Source: an uncultured Actinomyces sp. (lineage in GTDB: Bacteria > Actinomycetota > Actinomycetes > Actinomycetales > Actinomycetaceae). From it: a stretch of DNA of 10,343 nucleotides. Shown in pieces: positions 1-5,503 of this stretch (position 1 is the first letter of the stretch; each line of letters begins with the position of its first letter). The notes under the pieces were generated by a model. The model made no database searches and was not told the origin of the DNA. It saw only the letters and a list, made by a program, of their open reading frames with translations. The stretch lies in assembly GCA_915063485.1 (NCBI GenBank), contig CAJZDJ010000074.1, positions 1 to 10,343 on the forward strand, given 5' to 3'. The translations under genes were made by a program, and so were the position numbers.

Positions 1-3000
1 TCAGTTACCGTAACCGTGATTGAGGAGGGCCCGGAATAGTCAGCTTTAGCCCCAAACTCCAAGGTGGCAGAGTCTTTAACTAGCGTTGAGCCATCCCAAC
101 CGGCGGAGGCACTAGCCTGCCCATCTTTCGGCACACTAGCGCTGCGGCCACTACGCACGCGCACATAATTCTTTAGCGCGATAGGAGTTTTAGTGCCGGC
201 CTTAACATGGATAGGAGTCTTAGACACATTCAGCTCAGGGTTAGTTACCTGGTTACCAGGCACCCACACCACAGCTGAAGCAGACAGGGAGTCATTGTCA
301 CTAACCGTGTAGAGCACGTAGCGCCCCTGCGTGGCCGGCTCAATTAGCAGGTCTTTACCCGAAACTTTCACGCCCGGGTCAGAGCTGGTGACACGGTCAG
401 ATTCAATATCGCCGTCAGGGTCTTCATCGTTATCAAGCACAGACACCTTCACGGCGCCCTGAGCGGCGCGTACCTGCTCAACGCTAACCTCGTCGTCGCG
501 CGCAATGGGCGCAACCAAAGCGGCGTCGGGCGAAACCACCACGGTGACCAGGCCAATTACCGGCTCAGAGTGGCCGTCGCTGACCCCATATTGCAGTGAA
601 TAGGTACCAGGCTTTTCGGGGGCCTTGAACACTACTCGTGAACGCTCAGCACGGACCTCAATTGAGTCGTCGCTGCTGCGCACATTATCAGCCACTAGTG
701 ACAGCGGGTCCCCATCGGGGTCAAGGTCGTTAGACAGTACCGGTACTGAGACTTTCACGCCGGGGCGTACCCGCACTGAGTCAGAGATAGCCACCGGCTG
801 CTGGTTGGTGCCAGCTATGGCGCTTACACCCACCTTGACTTGGCCGTTAGCGCTGCGACCTAGGCGGTCGGTGACGGTGTAGCTAAACACGTCCGTGCCG
901 GCTGCGCCATTAGCGGCGGTGTAGGTCAGGTAGTTGCCGGTAACTTCGGCGCTACCCAAGGTGGGTGAGGTGGCGATACCCGTCAAGCTCACCGAGTCGC
1001 CTTCAGCGTCAATACCCTGCAGCGGGATAGGAATAGTTACCTTCTCCCCCGCCACGGCGCGTGCCTGCACATCTTGGGGGTGAGGGGCGGTGTTGTTTTC
1101 AGGATCAGAGCCCACCACCGTCAGGTTCACGCTGGCACTGGCTACGTTCCCGGAGGCGTCGCGCACCGTGTAAATGAGCTTGCCTGAGCCAGGCTGGTTA
1201 GCGGCGCGGAAACGCACCACATTGTCAGAGACAAAAGCTTTACCCAGGTTGGCTGACACTGAGCTTTGCAGGTCAGGCTGTACGGTGAGCTTAAGCCCGC
1301 CCGGGGAGCGGTCATTGTTTAGCACCGAGATACTACCCACGTCACCAACGCGCACCACCAGGTTGTCGTCGTTTAGCTCCGGGGGTTTAGTCATGTCAGT
1401 TGCCGGGGTGGGCACTACCCTGATAGTGCCCTGGGTGGCGCCAGACTGGTTGACGGCGGTGTAGGTCAAGGTGGCCGGCTCGCTTAGACCACCGGGAGCC
1501 GTGATTTTCACGATCCGGTGTTCCAAAACTGCGGCCACCAGCGGGGAGCCATCAGGGGTTTTAACTGACTGGACTGACAACACGCCCCCGGTAGGGTCAG
1601 TGTCGTTATCCAAGGCGCCCACCAAGGCCGAGCCGCCCTCAGGCAGGGAAGTGACGTCGTCTTGCACAATTGGCACAGATTTTTCTGCGCTCTTAATGGC
1701 GTCAACCCTAATAAAGCCCGAGGCGGTCTTGGGGCCGTTAGAAACCTGATAGTTCAGGTAGTAGGTACCTTCTGCGGTAGGAGTAAAGGTAAGCACCCCG
1801 GTAGGTAGGTCACTGGTTACCGACAAACCGGCGGGAGCTTCATCCACCTGGGTTAAACGCAGGGTGCCGCCGTTAGGGTCAGAGTCATTATCCATGGGGG
1901 TTAGCTGCGCGGATACACCCACCGGGGTGACCAGGTGGTCACCGTTAGTGATGGGGTCCAGGTTACCCGGGGCCTTAACGGTCACGTTCAGGCTGCCTTC
2001 GCCGTCAGCGCGCCCATCAGAGAAAATAACTTTCAGACTTACATCCCCGGGGGAAGTGCCGGTGTCTTTAATGGTGATAGTGCCGTCAGCGCGCCAAGTG
2101 ACGTTCATGGTGGACGGCGCCTGCACGCTCTTGATGTAGATCTGGTCCCCATCTGGGTCTAGCCAGTCGTTAGAGACGTTAATCTGCCCCTGCGCACCGG
2201 TGGCCAGGCTTAGCACAGAGCGGTTGGTTTGCTTGGGGGCTTCGTTTACCGAGTCGGGGTGCACGGTCAGCTGCACATTAGCTTGGGCGCTGGCGCGTCC
2301 GTCACTGAGCTCATAGGTGAAGGTGCTCGAACCAGTGGCGCCGGCATCTACCCGCACCTGCAGGGCGGCGCCGTCACGCACCGGGGCCACATTCCCCCAG
2401 CTGGGCTGGCTGAGCGGGGCGGCAGTGAGCACGTCGGCGTCTTCATCAGTGTCGTTGTTGATTACCGGCAGGTAGGCGGTGCCACCTGCGCGCACGCCAT
2501 ACTCGTCATTATTGGCTTTGGGTGGGTGGTTTTCGTCTTTGTGTTCTTTGGGGGCGTTTTGGTCACGCTGGTTGGAGTCATCTTCCTGATCCTCGTTTTC
2601 CAGCTTAGATTTGACCTCTTCCCAGCCCTTTACCTCAACCATGTCTTTATCGGGTAGCCACAGCCCACCGGTTTTAACGTCGTTGAGTACGATCACGTCG
2701 CGGTTGGTACGAAATACTGCCTGGCTGGCCTGGTTCAATGTGGAAACTTTACGGGCCAAGTCATTTTTGGTGCCGGGGCAGTCACGTAGGAAGCTACCTT
2801 GCCCGCTCCAGGCCGCGTAGACGCAGCCTCGGTGTAGCACCGGGCGTGAAGGGGAGCCTTGGGCGGTTTTGGCTTTAACGGTGGTGACTTTTTTGTCATC
2901 CAGGTTTACTCGCAGCAGTGAGCCGCGTGCGCCTACCAGCACGTCTTTAGCTTCCGGGCCAGCTTCTTGTAGTTGCAGGTCGGTGCCGTTTAGGTGGACG

Positions 3001-3767
3001 GTCTCCCCGCTGGGCAGTACCAGCGTGTTGTTTTTGGTATCTAGCACCACTGCCTGCTTGCCTACCGCACTGACCTGCAATTTGGCGTTGTTGGCGAGTT
3101 TGGGCAGTTTGGTTTCGCTTACGTCTAGCTGCTCACCTGCAGGAGTGAGGGTCTTAATTTTGCCGGCTTTTAGGCTTACTACGTGGGCGACGCCGTCGCT
3201 ACCGATACTTAGCACCGCGCCGGGCATGTCGGTCACCACCGGGGAGGCGGTAGCAGGGTTGAAACTGGCGGCCTGACTGGCGTCAGCTAGCCACACTTTG
3301 CCGGTTTTAGCATCCGCATAGCCGATACGTGAGCCGCCCATCTGGATTTGGTCGGCGCCAGCGAATTTAATGGATTCTTTTAGGGCCACACGGGCAGGGT
3401 CTACGCGAGTAAAAGAGCCGCCATCAGTGTTGGATACAAACACTGTGGCGCCGTTTTGGCGTACATCAAAGTTAGTGGAGTCGGTGCGCACTCGCCCGTC
3501 GAGGGCTTGGGCTTGGTAAGACAGGTGCCCAACCAGGCGCATGTCCTGGTTGGTTACCCACACGCCGCCGTCGTTGAGGTTTACTTCTTTAGAAACAATG
3601 CCCGGGTGGGCTACTGCCAGGGCCACCACGGAGGCAGTAGCTACGGCGGTGGCCGCACCGATGAGGTTGCGAAGTTTAATGCGGGCTCCCATGCCTGCGC
3701 GTAAACGTGTACGGGCAGAGCTATCGGCGTCTTGGCGCTTGGAGCGAACCAACTTGGGCAGCTTCAA
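1..3767 (-). CDS. Large membrane-anchored Ig-like (Big_9/cadherin-like) repeat surface protein, 3' end beyond the window
   Basis: The frame is open from 3767 to the left edge (1255 codons, no stop), so the C-terminus is missing. I chose TTG 3767 because GAGG lies 7 nt upstream; ATG 3692 (residue 26) is the fallback start. A basic N-terminus of about 34 residues precedes one hydrophobic segment at about 35-53, giving an N-in, C-out topology. Residues 56-400 carry short propeller-like motifs (NDGGVWV near 70, GKVWLAD near 159, GGLWLPD near 370) and a possible disulfide pair C315/C330. A charged, Glu/Asp/Lys/Asn-rich linker (about 378-414) leads to tandem repeats of 93-102 residues, each with an NDxDPDGD-like acidic loop, near residues 437, 534, 627, 721, 818, 920, 1014 and 1113. 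Some loops are degenerate (NNDRSPGG at 817). Known context: in actinobacteria such proteins often precede MoxR-type ATPase, DUF58 and transglutaminase-like genes, as in the bifidobacterial PFNA cluster. Those would lie off the left edge. An adhesive or envelope role is inference. Confidence 0.85.
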   Translation of the reverse strand, partial: MKLPKLVRSKRQDADSSARTRLRAGMGARIKLRNLIGAATAVATASVVALAVAHPGIVSKEVNLNDGGVWVTNQDMRLVGHLSYQAQALDGRVRTDSTNFDVRQNGATVFVSNTDGGSFTRVDPARVALKESIKFAGADQIQMGGSRIGYADAKTGKVWLADASQAASFNPATASPVVTDMPGAVLSIGSDGVAHVVSLKAGKIKTLTPAGEQLDVSETKLPKLANNAKLQVSAVGKQAVVLDTKNNTLVLPSGETVHLNGTDLQLQEAGPEAKDVLVGARGSLLRVNLDDKKVTTVKAKTAQGSPSRPVLHRGCVYAAWSGQGSFLRDCPGTKNDLARKVSTLNQASQAVFRTNRDVIVLNDVKTGGLWLPDKDMVEVKGWEEVKSKLENEDQEDDSNQRDQNAPKEHKDENHPPKANNDEYGVRAGGTAYLPVINNDTDEDADVLTAAPLSQPSWGNVAPVRDGAALQVRVDAGATGSSTFTYELSDGRASAQANVQLTVHPDSVNEAPKQTNRSVLSLATGAQGQINVSNDWLDPDGDQIYIKSVQAPSTMNVTWRADGTITIKDTGTSPGDVSLKVIFSDGRADGEGSLNVTVKAPGNLDPITNGDHLVTPVGVSAQLTPMDNDSDPNGGTLRLTQVDEAPAGLSVTSDLPTGVLTFTPTAEGTYYLNYQVSNGPKTASGFIRVDAIKSAEKSVPIVQDDVTSLPEGGSALVGALDNDTDPTGGVLSVQSVKTPDGSPLVAAVLEHRIVKITAPGGLSEPATLTYTAVNQSGATQGTIRVVPTPATDMTKPPELNDDNLVVRVGDVGSISVLNNDRSPGGLKLTVQPDLQSSVSANLGKAFVSDNVVRFRAANQPGSGKLIYTVRDASGNVASASVNLTVVGSDPENNTAPHPQDVQARAVAGEKVTIPIPLQGIDAEGDSVSLTGIATSPTLGSAEVTGNYLTYTAANGAAGTDVFSYTVTDRLGRSANGQVKVGVSAIAGTNQQPVAISDSVRVRPGVKVSVPVLSNDLDPDGDPLSLVADNVRSSDDSIEVRAERSRVVFKAPEKPGTYSLQYGVSDGHSEPVIGLVTVVVSPDAALVAPIARDDEVSVEQVRAAQGAVKVSVLDNDEDPDGDIESDRVTSSDPGVKVSGKDLLIEPATQGRYVLYTVSDNDSLSASAVVWVPGNQVTNPELNVSKTPIHVKAGTKTPIALKNYVRVRSGRSASVPKDGQASASAGWDGSTLVKDSATLEFGAKADYSGPSSITVTVT

Positions 3768-3774
3768 TTTTTAA

Positions 3775-3778
3775 CCTC
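3775..3778 (-). promoter_or_regulatory. Ribosome binding site selecting a TTG start
   Basis: On the minus strand GTGAGG is followed by TTAAAAA and then TTG, putting GAGG 7 nt before the TTG at 3767. The downstream ATG at 3692 has no comparable site. This favours a TTG start and a 25-residue basic extension before the membrane segment. Confidence 0.55.
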
Positions 3779-3796
3779 ACTGAAAATTTTGGAGCT

Positions 3797-3827
3797 GGCA
3801 GTCAGAGCTCGCGAGACTCTCACTGCC
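3797..3827. other. Hairpin in the 5' UTR of the surface-protein gene
   Basis: GGCAGTCAGAG (3797-3807) pairs with CTCTCACTGCC (3817-3827) except for one C-C mismatch, leaving a 9-nt loop. The top contains the palindrome CTCGCGAG (3808-3815). On the minus strand it lies about 30 nt before the TTG start of the repeat protein, so it could affect translation or be an operator. There is no U-run, so it is not a terminator. Confidence 0.4.
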
Positions 3828-4041
3828 GGCCATTGTTCAGCCTGGTAGGGCCGGGGATTTGTAGGTTTTATGTTGCTGCCAGCGCGCTTTGAGGGCGCAA
3901 GCAGGGCAACAAACACCCTAGGTCTAGCCTTCACCCTAGCGCGATGGGGAGCCTTCCCCATAAAACCTAGGTATTTAGTTAGCAATCTATCAGGGCATTT
4001 TGGCGCTTTGTCACCTCCTTTAGGAGCAGCCTCCGCAGCCT

Positions 4042-4116
4042 TCAGCGCCCCCTAAGTGCAATCAGCGCACCTCTCAGCGCTACCTTCGCTGCATCCCTCA
4101 ACACACCCCTCAGCGC
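4042..4116 (+). repeat. Four TCAGCGC words upstream of the metF leader promoter
   Basis: TCAGCGC occurs at 4042, 4062, 4074 and 4110, start-to-start spacings of 20, 12 and 36 bp, all within 75 bp and upstream of the proposed promoter at 4150. They could be binding sites for a regulator. The word is GC-rich and may partly reflect base composition. Confidence 0.3.
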
Positions 4117-4131
4117 AGTCTCAATTTTGTC

Positions 4132-4148
4132 CACCAGACAAACTGGTG
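4132..4148. promoter_or_regulatory. Inverted repeat CACCAG-N5-CTGGTG, candidate operator of the metF-metE leader promoter
   Basis: CACCAG (4132-4137), spacer ACAAA and CTGGTG (4143-4148) form a perfect 6-bp dyad ending 1 bp before the proposed -35 at 4150. A dyad abutting a -35 suits either an activator or a repressor. It does not match the TAGAC-N6-GTCTA site of the corynebacterial methionine/cysteine repressor McbR. The cognate protein is unknown. Confidence 0.5.
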
Positions 4149-4149
4149 A

Positions 4150-4177
4150 TTGCACAGACGCTCAGATGTGTTAGCAT
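4150..4177 (+). promoter_or_regulatory. Promoter of the metF-metE leader transcript
   Basis: A -35-like TTGCAC (4150-4155) and a -10-like TAGCAT (4172-4177) are separated by 16 bp. TG at -1 spacing (TGTTAGCAT) gives an extended -10. The expected transcription start, 6-9 nt beyond the -10, falls at about 4184-4187, on or just before the leader-peptide ATG at 4187. The boxes match consensus only partly; the position relative to the dyad and leader ORF strengthens the call. Confidence 0.5.
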
Positions 4178-4186
4178 CAAACCACT

Positions 4187-4264
4187 ATGAGTGTTTGGAC
4201 CGAATTCGAATTCCCCCAGCGCATGCGCGTATGTGGATCGATTCGTGCTCGAATGTGCAGCTGA
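4187..4264 (+). CDS. Cysteine-containing leader peptide (25 aa), probably leaderless
   Basis: This short ORF runs from ATG 4187 to TGA 4262-4264 and has no Shine-Dalgarno site. The proposed promoter would start the transcript at or within about 3 nt of the ATG, so it is probably a leaderless message. The peptide ends in a basic segment with two cysteines: VCGSIRARMCS, Cys16 and Cys24 as the next-to-last residue. Known: in mycobacteria and streptomycetes, genes of sulfur assimilation are preceded by small leader ORFs, often leaderless, with Cys codons near the end, and ribosome behaviour at those codons sets downstream expression. Inference: this peptide senses Cys-tRNA supply and controls metF-metE. 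It could be a chance ORF, but its position and C-terminus argue against that. Confidence 0.6.
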   Translation: MSVWTEFEFPQRMRVCGSIRARMCS

Positions 4265-4320
4265 CACCGTTGTCCGCCATTAACTGACCGTCCTTCGCCC
4301 TAAACCGTATTCATTAACCT

Positions 4321-4365
4321 CACTGTATCTACAGGTATGTCTGTAGCTACTCCAGTGCAGCCACT
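4321..4365 (+). promoter_or_regulatory. Overlapping hairpins between leader peptide and metF (attenuator-like)
   Basis: A stem CTACAG/CTGTAG (4329-4334 with 4341-4346, 6-nt loop) can be closed by an outer stem CACTG/CAGTG (4321-4325 with 4353-4357). The same AGTG at 4354-4357 can instead pair with CACT at 4362-4365 across a 4-nt loop, so the two folds exclude each other. There is no U-run, so control would act by translation or Rho access rather than an intrinsic terminator. The stems are short. Confidence 0.35.
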
Positions 4366-4429
4366 AAGCGCCATAACCAGCGCAATGCACTTATGCGAAG
4401 GCACGGTCACAAACACGAAAGTTTCATAG
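4337..4429 (+). CDS. Possible second small upstream ORF (30 aa) ending on a metF GTG codon
   Basis: ATG 4337 opens a 30-codon frame, different from the metF frame, that ends in TAG at 4427-4429. Its last base is the first base of GTG 4429, which is in frame with metF, forming TAGTG. Such one-base overlaps are typical of translational coupling. Against it: no good ribosome site precedes ATG 4337 (AGG is too close), the peptide has no recognisable motif, and it would matter only if metF starts at GTG 4429. Confidence 0.2.
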   Translation: MSVATPVQPLSAITSAMHLCEGTVTNTKVS

Positions 4430-5400
4430 TGCCTTTCTCTAACGACATCTACGCCTGCCCCTGCACCCACGACCACGAGCCCACCTTGCTCTCCTTTGAG
4501 GTTATGCCTCCACGCAAACCCTCCCTGGAGGCCCCCTTCTGGCAGACAGTGGATCAGCTGCTGCAAGTGCGCCCCGACTTCATGTCTGTCACCTACGGGG
4601 CTGGTGGCAAGGACCGCTCAAACGCCCGCGCCACCGTGCACCGCCTGGTGGCCGACACCCCCATCCAGCCCATCGCCCACCTGACCTGCGTGGGTAACTC
4701 CACCGCTGAAGTGGTTTCCACGGTTTATGACTACCTGGACTCTGGGGTACGTACCTTCCTGGCGCTGCGTGGCGACCCCCCGGCAGGCGAAATCAGTTGG
4801 GAGCCCGGCCCTGACGGCGTCGCCAGTGCCACTGAGCTAATCCACCTGATCCGCACGGTTGAACAACGCCGCTGCGACGCCCACCCTGGTGAGGCGCTAC
4901 GCTCAGCTTTTAAGCCCCTAACCATTGCGGTGGCCGCCTTCCCGGCTGGCAACCCGGCGGCTGGCACCACCCCCGCCCAGGAGGTGGAGCGGCTGCTAGT
5001 TAAGCAGGCAGCCGGCGCTTCTTTCGCCATCACCCAGCTGTTTTGGAACGCCGAGGTGTACGCCTCCTTCGTCGAGCGCGCCCGCCGCGCCGGCGTACAT
5101 ATCCCGATTGTCCCCGGCATTTTGCCGGCCACCGACCCGGCGCGCCTGCGCCGCGTCCAAGACCTAACCGGCATTGAGGTGCCCGAGCAGCTGTTGTCCA
5201 CTTTGGCCGGCTACCAGCACCAAGAACAACGTGACGCTTTCGGCGCGGCTTTTGGCTCCAAACTGATCCACTCGGTTTTGGAGGCGGGTGCCCCTGGCGT
5301 GCACCTATACACCTTCAACAAGGCCAAACCGGTACTAGACATTTTGTCTCTAATGGGTGTGGAGCCTACCGCGCACCACTCCCCGCTACTTGCGCGCTAA
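4393..5400 (+). CDS. metF: 5,10-methylenetetrahydrofolate reductase
   Basis: A cytoplasmic flavoenzyme that reduces 5,10-methylene-THF to 5-methyl-THF, the methyl donor for homocysteine methylation by the downstream metE. As a 335-aa single-domain protein it has the normal bacterial MetF length. Visible motifs are SFEVMPPR (34-41; E36 corresponds to E. coli Glu28), SVTYGAGG (65-72), HLTCVG (96-101) and LALRGDPP (123-130; D128 corresponds to Asp120, flavin site). The ITQLFWN segment in the C-terminal half is the family's folate-side motif. The start is uncertain: ATG 4393 has no clear ribosome site. GTG 4429 has a weak GAAAG 7 nt upstream and would give 323 aa, and homology proper begins only near residue 32. 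It is the first gene of a likely metF-metE operon, 103 bp before metE, and is probably controlled by the Cys leader region upstream. Confidence 0.93.
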   Translation: MRRHGHKHESFIVPFSNDIYACPCTHDHEPTLLSFEVMPPRKPSLEAPFWQTVDQLLQVRPDFMSVTYGAGGKDRSNARATVHRLVADTPIQPIAHLTCVGNSTAEVVSTVYDYLDSGVRTFLALRGDPPAGEISWEPGPDGVASATELIHLIRTVEQRRCDAHPGEALRSAFKPLTIAVAAFPAGNPAAGTTPAQEVERLLVKQAAGASFAITQLFWNAEVYASFVERARRAGVHIPIVPGILPATDPARLRRVQDLTGIEVPEQLLSTLAGYQHQEQRDAFGAAFGSKLIHSVLEAGAPGVHLYTFNKAKPVLDILSLMGVEPTAHHSPLLAR

Positions 5401-5503
5401 ACCAGCGCCGTCGTCGTCAATCCGTAACCATCAACCATTAGCTACCCACTAGCGTGCGTCTAGTTTCGTGCGCGCTAATCCAAGAAAATCAAGGAGAACA
5501 CCC
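5401..5503 (+). promoter_or_regulatory. metF-metE spacer with a strong metE ribosome binding site
   Basis: No terminator is visible in this 103-bp gap, so metF and metE are probably co-transcribed. AAGGAG (5491-5496) lies 7 nt before ATG 5504 and fixes the metE start there rather than at the in-frame GTG at 5468. I see no cobalamin riboswitch: the conserved B12-box and GCCACTG elements are absent here and upstream of metF. Confidence 0.6.

Larger units (their letters stand above)
3781..4131. other. Long non-coding divergent region between the surface-protein gene and the metF leader
   Basis: I find no convincing gene here. Apart from the hairpin at 3797-3827, the region holds a perfect 7-bp inverted repeat ATGGGGA/TCCCCAT with a 4-nt loop (3944-3961). 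This repeat is flanked almost symmetrically by two CCTAGG palindromes (3917-3922 and 3966-3971). It also holds an AAAGGAGGTGA word on the minus strand near 4010-4020, without a well-spaced start codon, and repeated TCAGCGC words further right. The promoter of the surface-protein gene should lie here, but I cannot place it. Confidence 0.5.

Noticed and set aside
2229..2657. Plus-strand 142-codon frame with a strongly hydrophobic end that looks like a membrane protein
   Set aside because: It is antisense to the Lys/Glu/Asp/Asn-rich linker of the surface protein; Lys/Glu/Asn codons read backwards give Phe/Leu/Val/Ile.
4265..4392. Cobalamin or SAM riboswitch upstream of metF-metE
   Set aside because: None of the conserved B12-box or SAM-I elements are recognisable; the region is better explained as a leader-peptide system.
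5468..5503. Longer metE start at GTG 5468
   Set aside because: AAGGAG at 5491-5496 is correctly spaced for ATG 5504, and the extra 12 residues are absent from the family.
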